Source: Nocardioides jiangxiensis
Lineage (GTDB): Bacteria > Actinomycetota > Actinomycetes > Propionibacteriales > Nocardioidaceae
Length of the DNA stretch: 64,000 bases
Assembly: GCF_030580915.1 (NCBI RefSeq)
Contig: NZ_JAUQTA010000001.1
Span: forward strand, 372,001 to 436,000
Direction of reading: 5' to 3'
Shown in pieces: positions 7,961-18,337 of the stretch. The position numbers and the translations under genes were made by a program. Under the pieces are notes generated by a model. That model saw only the letters and a list, made by a program, of their open reading frames with translations. It was not told where the DNA came from and did no database searches. Each line of letters starts with the position of its first letter. Positions within the stretch are counted from its first letter, which is position 1.

Positions 7961-8889
7961 GCCGGATCGCGGAGTCCCTGTTCTGGATCGGACGGTACGT
8001 CGAGCGCGCCGAGGACACCGCACGCATCCTCGACGTCCAGCTCCAGCTCATGCTGGAGGACGCCACCGTCGACGAGGACCTCACCTGCCGCACGCTGCTC
8101 TCGATCATGGGCGTGGAGGCCGAGCTCGGCCCCCGGCTGACCTCGCGGGAGGTCCTCGACCTCCTCGCCTACGACCTGGACTCCCCCGCCTCGATCGCCT
8201 CGGTGCTCGCAGCGTCGCGCGAGTCCGCACGCCGGGCCCGCGAGACGCTCTCGGAGCCGCTGTGGGAGGCGATCAACACCACGTGGCGGACGATCCCGTC
8301 GGGCCGGTTCACCACGTTGCGGCCGCCGGCTGTCTTCGGCTGGGTACGCGACCGGGCGGCGCTGATCAACGGCACGGCCGACGCGACGATGACCCGTGAC
8401 GAGGGCTGGCAGTTCCTCGTCCTGGGCCGCTCCATCGAGCGGGCCGACATGACCGCGCGGCTGGTGGCGACGGCAGCCCTGGCCGCATCCGGGTCGTCGA
8501 CCGCCTGGACCTCGACGCTCCGCGCCTGCGGTGGCTACGAGGCGTTCCTGCGGACCTACGGCGGCCTGGAGGCCGACCGCGAGGCGGCGGAGTTCCTGCT
8601 CCTGGACCGGGTCTTCCCGCGCTCGGTGGTCTACGCGCTCTCCCGCGCCGAGCAGTGCCTGCAGAACCTCGACTCCGGGGGATCACGCGCCGGCTTCCAG
8701 AACGACGCCCAGCGGCTCATCGGCCGCACCCGGGCCGACCTCGAGTACCGCTCGCTGAGCGACGTCCTCGCGGACCTGCCCAACGAGATGGAGCGGCTGC
8801 AGCAGACCTGCGCAGCCGCGACCGATGCGATCGCCCGGCGGTACTTCGCCGGGTCCGAGGCCACCGAGTGGCATGGAGGTCGGGTCTGA
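7954..8889 (+). CDS. Alpha-E domain-containing protein (DUF403)
   Basis: This 311-residue all-helical protein begins LSRIAESLFWIGRYVERAED, the hallmark of the alpha-E family, and has the later conserved GRSIERADMTARLV and LSRAEQCLQNL. Alpha-E proteins have no assigned chemistry but nearly always sit beside a permuted ATP-grasp and a transglutaminase, as here. It overlaps the upstream ATP-grasp gene by seven bases and the downstream transglutaminase gene by one base (TGATG), which means tight translational coupling and stoichiometric production. Length is normal for the family. Confidence 0.93.
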   Translation: MLSRIAESLFWIGRYVERAEDTARILDVQLQLMLEDATVDEDLTCRTLLSIMGVEAELGPRLTSREVLDLLAYDLDSPASIASVLAASRESARRARETLSEPLWEAINTTWRTIPSGRFTTLRPPAVFGWVRDRAALINGTADATMTRDEGWQFLVLGRSIERADMTARLVATAALAASGSSTAWTSTLRACGGYEAFLRTYGGLEADREAAEFLLLDRVFPRSVVYALSRAEQCLQNLDSGGSRAGFQNDAQRLIGRTRADLEYRSLSDVLADLPNEMERLQQTCAAATDAIARRYFAGSEATEWHGGRV

Positions 8890-9728
8890 TGCAGCTGCGG
8901 ATCGTCCACACGACCGGCTACCAGTACGCCGGCGGCGCGAAGGCGTCGTACAACGAGGCACGCCTGACGCCGACGACGTCGGCCGAGCAGATCGTCGTCC
9001 ACAGCCGGCTGGACATCTCCCCCACGCCCTGGACCTACGGCTACCGGGACTACTTCGGCGCCGAGGTGGCGGCCTTCGAGATCACCGAGCCCCACGACAC
9101 GCTGCGGGTCACCTCCGTGGCCACGGTGCACACCAACCGCCCGGTCGCCTCGCCGCCCGCCCTGGCCTGGGCCGAGCTCACCTCCGACGAGGTGGCCGAC
9201 CTGCACTGCGAGTACCTCGCCACCGACGACCTCGTCGCGTGTCCGGAAGACCTGCTGGAGGCCTCCCGCGGGATCGCCGCGCGGTCCACCCGCCCGGGCG
9301 CCGCGGCCCGGGAGATCTGCGCCCTCGTCCACGACGCGATGGCCTACGAGCCGGGCTCGACCGACGTCCTCACCACTGCGGCCGCTGCCTGGGAGCAGCG
9401 CGCGGGCGTGTGCCAGGACCTCGTGCACCTGGTGATCGGGGCGCTGCGCGCCATCGGCATCCCGGCCCGCTACGTCTCCGGCTACCTGCACCCGACCGCG
9501 GAGCCGCTCGTCGGCGTGACCGTTGCCGGCGAGTCGCACGCCTGGGTCGAGTGGTGGGACGCCGGCTGGCGAGGCTTCGACCCGACGACCGACGAGCCCG
9601 TGGGCAACCGGCACGTCTCCATCGCCGCCGGCCGCGACTACCGCGACGTGCGGCCGCTGGCGGGGATCTACAGCGGCGGGTGCACCTCGTCGATGTTCGT
9701 CGACGTGCAGATCACGCGCCTGGCCTGA
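8889..9728 (+). CDS. Transglutaminase-like cysteine protease family protein
   Basis: A 279-residue protein with an N-terminal bacterial transglutaminase-like beta domain (residues 1-110, LRIVHTTGYQYAGGAKASYNEARL) and a papain-like transglutaminase core. The triad is visible as C175 (AGVCQDLVH), H217 (GESHAWVEWW) and D231 (FDPTTDEP). Members of this operon type are predicted to cleave or form isopeptide bonds on a peptide produced or modified by the partner ATP-grasp. No signal peptide is seen, so the system acts in the cytosol. It is the last gene of the operon. Confidence 0.93.
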   Translation: MQLRIVHTTGYQYAGGAKASYNEARLTPTTSAEQIVVHSRLDISPTPWTYGYRDYFGAEVAAFEITEPHDTLRVTSVATVHTNRPVASPPALAWAELTSDEVADLHCEYLATDDLVACPEDLLEASRGIAARSTRPGAAAREICALVHDAMAYEPGSTDVLTTAAAAWEQRAGVCQDLVHLVIGALRAIGIPARYVSGYLHPTAEPLVGVTVAGESHAWVEWWDAGWRGFDPTTDEPVGNRHVSIAAGRDYRDVRPLAGIYSGGCTSSMFVDVQITRLA

Positions 9729-9740
9729 CGGCCCGGTGCG

Positions 9741-10079
9741 TCAGTTGAGCTCGACGTCCCACATCCGCATCGCTGCTGCGAGCAGGGAACCGGGGACGTC
9801 GGGGTTCAGCGCGTCACCGACGAAGACAGCCACCCCGCGGAGCGTTCCCTCACCCCGCCAGCCGAGGGACCGGGCGAACGCCGTCGCGGGCCCGTTGTCG
9901 AGCGCCGAGCACTGCTCGAGGAACGCGCGCCAGGACGTGCCCCGGAACTCGCCGTCGATGGGGCTGCCCGTCAGCATGCTCAGGAAGGAGACCTCGACCA
10001 GGCCGTCGGGCCGGATGATCAGCCCCTGACGGGGGCGCTGCGTCTCGTCTGTCGCAGCAGAATCAGTTGCCGTGCTCAT
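9741..10079 (-). CDS. Hypothetical protein, 112 residues
   Basis: The product has a polar N-terminus (about 20 residues rich in Thr, Asp, Ser and Arg) and then a compact region with LIIRPDGLVEVSFLSML, GTSWRAFLEQCSAL and GVAVFVGDALNPDVPG. No membrane segment, signal peptide or recognised motif is visible. The ATG has a GGAGG ribosome site. It is convergent with the transglutaminase gene and divergent from cydA, with 200 bases between. I do not recognise the family. Confidence 0.7.
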   Translation of the reverse strand: MSTATDSAATDETQRPRQGLIIRPDGLVEVSFLSMLTGSPIDGEFRGTSWRAFLEQCSALDNGPATAFARSLGWRGEGTLRGVAVFVGDALNPDVPGSLLAAAMRMWDVELN

Positions 10080-10279
10080 TGGAGCCTCCGTCCGGGCCCC
10101 ACCGAGTAAAGGGACTGCTCTGTCGACACTACGCCTGTCCTCCCCGGATGTCGCTGCGAGGGGCGAAAGTCCCGCCCGGACAGGCTCTCCGCCGGTGGGC
10201 GGGTGCGTGGGGCGCTGCCTAGCGTGGGTGGGGCCGGAGGCCTGCCGGCGAGCTTCCCCCTGACACCAGGAGCACCCTC

Positions 10280-11716
10280 GTGGACCCGACCGACATCGCG
10301 CGGTGGCAGTTCGCCATCACCACCGTCTACCACTTCCTCTTCGTGCCGATCACGATCGGTCTCTCGGCGATCATCGCGGGCTACGAGATCACCTGGGTCC
10401 GCACCGGGGACGAGCGCTGGCTGCGGCTGACGAAGTTCTTCGGCAAGCTCTTCCTCATCAACTTCGCCATCGGCGTCGTGACCGGGATCGTGCAGGAGTT
10501 CCAGTTCGGCATGAACTGGAGCGACTACTCGCGCTTCGTGGGAGACGTCTTCGGCGCGCCCCTCGCCATCGAGGGCCTGCTCGCCTTCTTCCTCGAGTCG
10601 ACCTTCCTCGGGCTGTGGATCTTCGGCTGGGACCGGCTCTCCCCCAGGCTGCACGCCGCCTGCATCACGCTCGTGCACATCGGCACCGTGTTCTCGGCCT
10701 ACTTCATCCTCGCCGCGAACTCCTGGATGCAGCACCCGGTCGGCTATGCCTTCAACCCGGAGACCGGCCGCGCGGAGATGGACGACTTCGCTGCCGTGCT
10801 CCTCAACAAGGTGCAGCTGGTGACCTTCCCTCACGTGCTGCTGTCCGCCTACCTGACCGGTGCCGCCTTCGTCGTCGGCGTGGGTCTCTGGCACCTGCGT
10901 CGCAGCACCACGGAAGAGGCGGACCGGACCTACCGTCCGGCCGTCCGCGCCGGCGCGTGGGTCATGCTGGCCGCAGCGGCGGGCGTCTTCGTGACCGGCG
11001 ACCTGCAGGGCAAGGTCATGACCGAGGTCCAGCCGATGAAGATGGCAGCTGCCGAAGGGCTCTACACGACGGAGAAGCCGGCCGCCTTCTCCGTCTTCCA
11101 GCTCGGCACGCTCGACGGTGCCCACGAGACCTTCTCGGTCAAGATCCCCGGCCTGCTCTCGTTCCTCGCGACGGGCTCGCCGGAGGGTGAGGTCACGGGC
11201 ATCGACGACCTCCGCGCCGCCTACGAGAAGACCTACGGGGCCGATCCCGGAGCGGCGTACTACTCCCCCGGCGACTACACACCGGTGATTCCGCTCACCT
11301 ACTGGACCTTCCGCCTGATGATCGGCCTCGGCGTCGTCGGCGCCGCGGTCGCGGCATGGGTCCTGTGGGCGACCAGGAAGGGCCGCACCCCGCAGGGACG
11401 GAGCGTCCTCGCTGCCGCTGTCGCGGTGCCCTTCCTCCCCCTCCTCGCCAACTCCTTCGGGTGGATCTTCACCGAGATGGGGCGCCAGCCCTGGGCCGTC
11501 TTCGGCCTGATGACCACCGAGCACTCCGTCTCGCCCGGGCTCACCACTGCCGAGGCATGGACCTCGCTGCTCGCCCTGACCGCCGTGTACGGCGTGCTCG
11601 CAGTCGTCGAGGTGCGCCTGCTGCTCACGTGGATCCGCCAGGGCGCCGAGGACGCGCAGCCCGCGACGGACCCCGACCGAGCCGGCGGGGACCGTCCGCT
11701 CGCGTTCGCCTACTGA
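10280..11716 (+). CDS. cydA: Cytochrome bd ubiquinol oxidase subunit I
   Basis: CydA (478 residues) is the haem-bearing subunit of the bd-type terminal oxidase, which oxidises (mena)quinol and reduces oxygen under low oxygen or inhibitor stress. Haem ligands are in place: H18 (VYHFLFVPITIG) and H185 (TFPHVLLSAYL), with the acidic channel residues E98 and E106 and the EMGRQPWAVFGLM motif near the C-terminus. The hydrophilic Q loop is of the short type. The GTG start follows AGGAG with seven bases of spacing. This gene leads the operon cydA-cydB-cydDC-usp-SDR. I found no Rex- or CRP-like palindrome in the 200 bases upstream. Confidence 0.97.
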   Translation: MDPTDIARWQFAITTVYHFLFVPITIGLSAIIAGYEITWVRTGDERWLRLTKFFGKLFLINFAIGVVTGIVQEFQFGMNWSDYSRFVGDVFGAPLAIEGLLAFFLESTFLGLWIFGWDRLSPRLHAACITLVHIGTVFSAYFILAANSWMQHPVGYAFNPETGRAEMDDFAAVLLNKVQLVTFPHVLLSAYLTGAAFVVGVGLWHLRRSTTEEADRTYRPAVRAGAWVMLAAAAGVFVTGDLQGKVMTEVQPMKMAAAEGLYTTEKPAAFSVFQLGTLDGAHETFSVKIPGLLSFLATGSPEGEVTGIDDLRAAYEKTYGADPGAAYYSPGDYTPVIPLTYWTFRLMIGLGVVGAAVAAWVLWATRKGRTPQGRSVLAAAVAVPFLPLLANSFGWIFTEMGRQPWAVFGLMTTEHSVSPGLTTAEAWTSLLALTAVYGVLAVVEVRLLLTWIRQGAEDAQPATDPDRAGGDRPLAFAY

Positions 11717-11736
11717 CGCCTCGAGAAGAGAAGCCC

Positions 11737-12755
<1,019 letters not shown>

Positions 12756-12759
<4 letters not shown>

Positions 12760-15700
12760 AGCCGACCGACCCACGCCTGCGGGCCCTGCTGGCTCCGGCG
12801 CGAACCCAGCTGGCCGGGGTCGTCGGCGCGGGAGTGGCCGGCGGCCTCCTGGTGCTCGCCCAGGCGTGGGTCGTGGCCGGCCTGGTGGTCTCCGTCCTCG
12901 ACGGTGCCGACATCCGGGGGTGGTCGATCGCGGTCGTGGTCGTGCTCTCCCTGCGAGCCGCGGCCGCCGCGCTCAGCGACGCGTGCGCCACCCGCGCCGC
13001 CTCGGTCGTCGGCACCGTCCTCCGCCACCGCCTCGTCCGGGCGTACGTCGACCGGGCCGGCGTGGACGGCGGCACCGGCGAGGAGGCAGTGCTCGCGACC
13101 CGCGGTGTCGCGGCCGCCGAGCCCTACCTGACGCGCTACGTGCCCGCCGTCGTCGTGGCAGCGCTGCTGCCGCCGCTCACCGTGGTCGCGATCGCCACCC
13201 AAGACCTGCTCAGCGCCGTGATCGTCCTCGCGACCCTGCCGCTCGTCCCGGTCTTCGGCGCCCTGGTCGGACTGGCCACCCGCGACCGCGCCGACGAGCA
13301 GTGGCAGGCGATGGCGGCGCTCTCGGGGCACTTCCTCGACGTGGTGCGCGGCCTGCCCACGCTGGTCGCACACCGGCGAGCGCGCGCGCAGTCGTCGCGG
13401 ATCGCGGAGGTCACCGACCGGTACCGTCGCGCCTCGCTGCGCACGCTGCGCATCGCCTTCGCCTCCTCCGCCGTGCTGGAGCTGGTGGCGACCCTGTCCG
13501 TCGCACTCGTCGCCGTCACCGTCGGCGTACGGCTGGCAGGTGGCACGCTCGGGCTGCACACCGCGCTCGTCGTCCTGCTCCTCGCCCCCGAGGCCTACTG
13601 GCCACTCCGGCGGGTGGGGGCGGAGTTCCACGCCGCCGCGGAGGGCGCGGCGACCTTCACCGCCGCCCACGACCTGCTGGCACCGGACGCCTCCCCTGCG
13701 CTCGACGGGGCGGCTCCCGACGGGGCCGACCTCGTGCTCGACGGAGTGACGGTGAGCTGGCCCGGGCGGGCTGTGCCGGCGATCAGGGACCTGTCGGCCG
13801 TCGTGCCCGCACGGGGGCTCACCGCGCTCACCGGTCCCTCCGGATGCGGCAAGTCCACACTCCTGGCCGCGATCGCAGGTCTCCTCCCCCTCGGCGCAGG
13901 GAGGATCTCCTCGGGCGGTGTCGCCGTCGGCGGAGCGGCGTGGCAGGCCCAGGTCGCGTGGCTCCCCCAGCAGCCGCGCTTCGTGGCGGGGAGCATCGCC
14001 GACAACCTGCGGATCGCCCAGCCCGCAGCGACCGACGCAGCCCTGTGGACGGCGCTGCGAGAGGTCGCCCTCGAGGAACACGTCCGGGCCCTCCCCCTCG
14101 GGCTCGACACCCCGCTCGGGGAGGACGGCACGACCCTCTCCGCGGGTGAGCGCGCTCGACTCGCCCTGGCCAGGGCCGTGCTGAGCGACCGGCCCTGGGT
14201 GCTCCTCGACGAGCCGACGGCGCACCTCGACGACCTGACCGAGCAGGTCCTGGCCGACACGCTGGTCACGCTCGCGCAGCGCCGCGGAGTCGTGGTCGTG
14301 ACCCATCGCCCGCGCCTGGTCGCGCTCGCCGGCACCGTCATCGAGGTGCCCATGGCCCCGACGCTCCCGGGGCCCCGCCGCCCGGCTGCGAGGTCGCTCT
14401 CGTCGAGCCTGCCCCCGCCGCCCGTGGAGGCGCGCGACCGCGTCCGTCACGAACGACGAGGCCTGCTCGGCGCCGGTGCCGTGGGTGCCCTCGCCTCGGC
14501 CTCCGGCGTCGCCCTCACCGCGACGGCGGGCTGGCTGATCGTGCAGGCCTCCTCGCGGCCTCCGGTCCTCACCCTGATGGTCGCGATCGTCGGCGTCCGG
14601 GCCTTCGGACTGGCCCGCCCGATCCTGCGCTACGTGGAGCGGGTGTGGTCGCACGACGCGGCCCTGCGCCTGCTCGCCCGGCGGCGCGTGGAGGTGTACG
14701 ACGCCCTGGTGCCACTGGTCCCGGGCCGCCTGGGTCGCCGTCGCGGTGACGTGCTGAACACCGTGGTGGACGACGTCGACAGCGTCGTCGAGCAGCAGCT
14801 GCGGGTCCGCCTGCCGCTGCTCCAGTTCACCGTGGTCGGCGTCATGGCGTGCGTGGTCGCCTGGGTCCTGCTGGACGCCGCGTCGCTGGTGGTCGCCTCG
14901 TCGCTGGTCCTCGGGTGGGCCGCCTTCCTCCTCGCGCGACGTGGTGCCCACGCTGCGGAGCACCAGCTCGTCGACCTCCGTGCCGCCCTGTCGGAGACGG
15001 TCGTCGAGACCGTCCAGGTCGCGAGCGAGCTGCGCATGTGGCAGCGCACGCTGCTGGAGGCCGACCGGACGGCCCTGCTCAGCGCCCGCATCGGTGCGGT
15101 GCAGGCGGCCGCGACCGCGTGGCTCGTCGCGGGGCGCACCCTCGTGCTCGTCGGCACCGGCGCCGCAGTGGCGGCGATGGCATCGGTCACCGCCGGCCCG
15201 GTCGCTGACCGCTCGTTGGCGGGTCCCGTGATGGCGCTGCTCGTCCTGCTCCCGCTGGCCCTCGCCGACGTGGCGGTGCCGTGTGCCGATGCCGGCGTGC
15301 TCGCGGCCCGCACGGCTGCGGCCCGGGAGCGGCTGCGCGCCCTCGAGTCCGCCTCCCCGGCCGTGGCGGAGGTCGACGACCCCGCCGCCGCAGCAGGCCT
15401 TGCGGTGTCGTTCGAGGACGTCGCCGCACGCTGGAGCCCCGACGGCCCCGTGACGGCGCCGGTCACCCTCGACCTGCAGCGCGGTGACCGGGTCGCACTG
15501 GTCGGCCGGTCGGGTTCGGGCAAGAGCACCGCGGCAGCGGTGCTCCTCCGGTTCCTGGACCCCGCCAGCGGCGACGCGCGGTTCGGTGGGGCGGCCCTGC
15601 AGCGGCTCGCGCCCGACGACGTACGCCGACAGGTCGGGCTGCTGGACGAGCACCCCCACGTGTTCGCGACGACCCTCGTCGAGAACGTCCGTCTCGCCCG

Positions 15701-16121
15701 GCCGCATGCAAGCGACGCGGAGGTGGAGGACGCCCTGCGCCGCGCCCACCTCGGCACCTGGCTCGACGGGCTCCCCGATGGGCTGGGCACCTGGCTCGGC
15801 GTCGGGCACGGCGGGCTCTCGGGCGGTGAGCGTGCCCGGCTCGGCCTGGCCCGATCGTTGCTGGCCGACCACGCCGTGCTCGTGCTGGACGAGCCGACCG
15901 CGCACCTCGACGCCCCGACTGCAGCAGCGCTCGCCCGCGAGGTCCTGACCGGGCACCGGGACCGCTCGGTGCTCTGGATCGACCACGGCCCGGTGGGCCT
16001 CGAGCTCGTGGACCGCACGGTCGTGCTCCCTCCGGGGGCCGAAGGTCCCCCGCATGCGGGGGCCACGGGCCGTACCGGGCGCGGCGGGGACGTCGCACGC
16101 TGGATCCATGACCACGACTGA
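12756..16121 (+). CDS. cydDC: Fused CydDC thiol-reductant ABC exporter
   Basis: A single 1121-residue polypeptide joins the two halves that are separate genes (cydD, cydC) in many bacteria. Each half has a six-helix membrane domain and an ATPase: the CydD half has Walker A GPSGCGKST near residue 358, LSAGERAR and VLLDEPTAHLDD. The CydC half starts around 560 and has Walker A GRSGSGKST near 916, LSGGERAR and LVLDEPTAHLD. The heterodimer exports glutathione or cysteine (in E. coli), and more recent work implicates haem; either is needed to assemble cytochrome bd. Fusions occur in Streptomyces and relatives. The 3' end overlaps the next gene by 14 bases. Confidence 0.95.
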
Positions 16122-17049
16122 CACCACCCCCTCCATCCCGGCCAGCAGCATCGTCGTCGCCACCGACGGATCCGACGACGCCCGGCGCGCAGTCCGGTGG
16201 GCTGCGGACCAGGCCTCCCGCGAGCACCGCCCGCTCACCGTCCTCGCCACGGCCCACGCCGAGGTCCTCCCGGCCGGCGGCATCGGCACCATGAGCGCGG
16301 CCTATGCCTACGACCCCCAGCAGCTGCTCGCCGATGCACACGAGACGGCGCAGGCGGGGGCCCGCCTCGCGCACGCCCTGCACCCGGACCTCGACGTCAC
16401 CGGCATCGCCCAGTTCGGTGCCGCCCGTCACGTCCTCATCGAGCTGTCGCACCAGGTCCACATGATCGTCCTCGGGTCGCGGGGCCGCGGATTCCTCCGC
16501 AGCAAGCTGCTCGGCTCGGTGAGCGCTGCGGTCAGCCGCGACGCCGCCTGCCCCGTTGTCGTCTGCCGCCCGGTGCCCCGCGACCAGTCCGCCCAGGGAG
16601 GCATCCTCGTCGGCGCCGACGGCACGCCCGAGTCCCTGCCGGTCATCGAGTTCGCCTTCCGCCAGGCCTCGCTCACGGGCGAGACGCTCACCGTGGTCCA
16701 CGCCGTGTGGGACGAGCTGGCTGCCGTCCAGGGCCCCGGACCGGTCTCCGCCACGGAGCCCGACCTCGAGGCGTACCGGCTGCTCCTCGGCGAGAGCGTC
16801 GCCGGGATCTCGCCGAAGTTCCCCGACGTCCCGCTCGACCTCCGGCTCGCCCGCGGAATGGCGCAGGACTGCCTGCAGGACACCAGCGGGATGTGGAGCA
16901 CCATCATCGTCGGCCGGCACCCCGTCGACTCGTTCGCACGCCTGGTCACCAGCACGGTCGCCACGGCGGTCATCGAGCGCGCCCACACGACCGTGGTGGT
17001 CGTGCCGCAGGCGGGCACCACCACCGCCGCGGGCGAGGAGGAGGCGTGA
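16108..17049 (+). CDS. Tandem universal stress protein
   Basis: This 313-residue protein contains two UspA domains. The first (about 12-150) has VVATDGSDDARRAVRWA and the nucleotide-binding loop GSRGRGFLRSKLLGSVS, close to the GxxGxx(9)G(S/T) ATP motif. The second (about 160-305) keeps the fold (LVGADGTPESLPVIEFA) but its loop VGRHPVDSFARLVTSTV lacks the glycine pattern, so it probably does not bind ATP. The ATG at 16108 overlaps the cydDC 3' end. Location in a bd-oxidase operon points to hypoxia or redox stress, as for tandem USPs of the mycobacterial dormancy regulon; this is inference. Confidence 0.92.
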   Translation: MTTTDTTPSIPASSIVVATDGSDDARRAVRWAADQASREHRPLTVLATAHAEVLPAGGIGTMSAAYAYDPQQLLADAHETAQAGARLAHALHPDLDVTGIAQFGAARHVLIELSHQVHMIVLGSRGRGFLRSKLLGSVSAAVSRDAACPVVVCRPVPRDQSAQGGILVGADGTPESLPVIEFAFRQASLTGETLTVVHAVWDELAAVQGPGPVSATEPDLEAYRLLLGESVAGISPKFPDVPLDLRLARGMAQDCLQDTSGMWSTIIVGRHPVDSFARLVTSTVATAVIERAHTTVVVVPQAGTTTAAGEEEA

Positions 17050-17873
17050 TGGGCACCGTCGCACCAGCGCCGCTGGGCTTGCCCTCGCTGACCGACCTGG
17101 TCTCCCTCGCCGGCCGGACGGCGATCGTCACCGGTGGCGCCATGGGGATCGGACGCGGCATCGTCGAGCGCCTCAGCGAGGCAGGCGCCTCGGTCGTGAT
17201 CGCGGACGCCGACCTGGCAGCCGCGGAGGCCACGGCGGAGGAGCTGACGGCCCGGGGACGCTCGGCCTTCGCGATGTTCGCCGACGTCGGCGAACCCGAC
17301 GACGTGCGCCGGCTCGTGGCGGACACGATCGGCTGGCGCGGGCAGGTCGACGTCCTCGTGAACAACGCCGGCATCTTCCCGAGCGTTCCCGTGCTCGACA
17401 TGGCGCCCGAGGACTTCGACCGGGTGATCAGGACGAACCTCCGTGGCACCTACCTCTGCTCACGCGAGGTGGCGCTGCGCATGCGCAGCCGGGGCACGGG
17501 CCGGATCATCAACGTGACCTCGATCGACGCCCTGCACCCCTCCGCCGTCGGCCTGGCGCACTACGACGCGTCCAAGCACGGCGTGTGGGGCTTCACCAAG
17601 AACCTCGCCCTGGAGCTCGCGCCTCACGGGATCCAGGTGAACGCCGTCGCACCGGGTGCGGTCGCCACCCCCGGTGCGGCCGCCATGCAGGCGGCGGCAG
17701 GAGCCGGGGGCGACCAGGAGGCGGTGCTGGCGGCCTTCCTCGAGCGCGTCCCGATGCAACGGATCGGCGCGCCGGACGACATCGCACGCGCCGTCCTCTT
17801 CCTCGCCAGCGACCTCGCGTCGTACGTCACGGGCGTCCAGCTGGTCGTCGACGGCGGCCGCCTCCTCGCCTGA
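17049..17873 (+). CDS. SDR family NAD(P)-dependent oxidoreductase
   Basis: A 274-residue classical short-chain dehydrogenase. The dinucleotide loop is TGGAMGIGRG near residue 33, NNAG near 105, and the active site has HYDASKHG (Tyr and Lys) following an Ser in NVTSIDAL. The loop AVAPGAVATPG and the C-terminal YVTGVQLVVDGGRLLA are standard. An acidic residue at the end of the second strand (IADADL) favours NAD over NADP. The start codon overlaps the usp stop by one base (TGATG), so it is cotranslated in the cyd operon. Substrate unknown. Confidence 0.93.
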   Translation: MGTVAPAPLGLPSLTDLVSLAGRTAIVTGGAMGIGRGIVERLSEAGASVVIADADLAAAEATAEELTARGRSAFAMFADVGEPDDVRRLVADTIGWRGQVDVLVNNAGIFPSVPVLDMAPEDFDRVIRTNLRGTYLCSREVALRMRSRGTGRIINVTSIDALHPSAVGLAHYDASKHGVWGFTKNLALELAPHGIQVNAVAPGAVATPGAAAMQAAAGAGGDQEAVLAAFLERVPMQRIGAPDDIARAVLFLASDLASYVTGVQLVVDGGRLLA

Positions 17874-17924
17874 CGCGGCGGGTGGCCGGGCGTCGTGCGC
17901 ATCGCGGGGTCCGGAGCCGTGGAT

Positions 17925-18317
17925 GCGGAAGGGCTGGCTCATAGGCCGGGTTCTGTTCCCCGGCCGGCCTCACGACCGACCGGCTGGCGACCATCCATCT
18001 AGGCCTGCCGTTGCCGACAGGCTCGAGCGCTCTACCCGTGTGCTCCGGCGGGCCGCCTTCTGACCGGCGAACCGGTCGCACACACTGTTTGAACTTGCTC
18101 CGGGTGGGGTTTACCTAGCTACGCCGGTCACCCGGCGTACTGGTGGTCTCTTGCACCACCGTTTCACCCTTACCTGTTGCCAGGCGGTCTGTTCTCTGTG
18201 GCACTGTCCCGCGGGTCACCCCGGGTCGCCGCTAGCGACCACCCTGCCCTGTGGAGCCCGGACCTTCCTCGGCCGCTCCCGAGGGAGCGAACGCGGTCGC
18301 CCGGCCAGCCCTTCCGC
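17925..18317 (-). ncRNA. rnpB: RNase P RNA (type A)
   Basis: The ends form an exact 14-bp P1 helix: GCGGAAGGGCTGGC on the minus strand begins at 18317 and its complement ends at 17925. Conserved RNase P blocks are visible, including the 3' region reading CAGAACCCGGCCTATGAG on the minus strand, a GAACTTGC/AAACAGT-type core at about 18070-18100 and a run of GGGTAA(A)CCC-type P4 elements. The 393-base length fits actinobacterial rnpB. It is the catalytic RNA that trims tRNA 5' leaders. It is divergent from nothing: the SDR gene is convergent with it, and the RNB gene lies upstream on the same strand. Confidence 0.93.
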
Positions 18318-18337
18318 AGGCGTGAGTGTAGTGCCGA

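Noticed and set aside
10080..10279. Rex or CRP binding site upstream of cydA
   Set aside because: No TTGTGAANNNNNNTTCACAA or TGTGA..TCACA palindrome is present in the 200 bases before the start.
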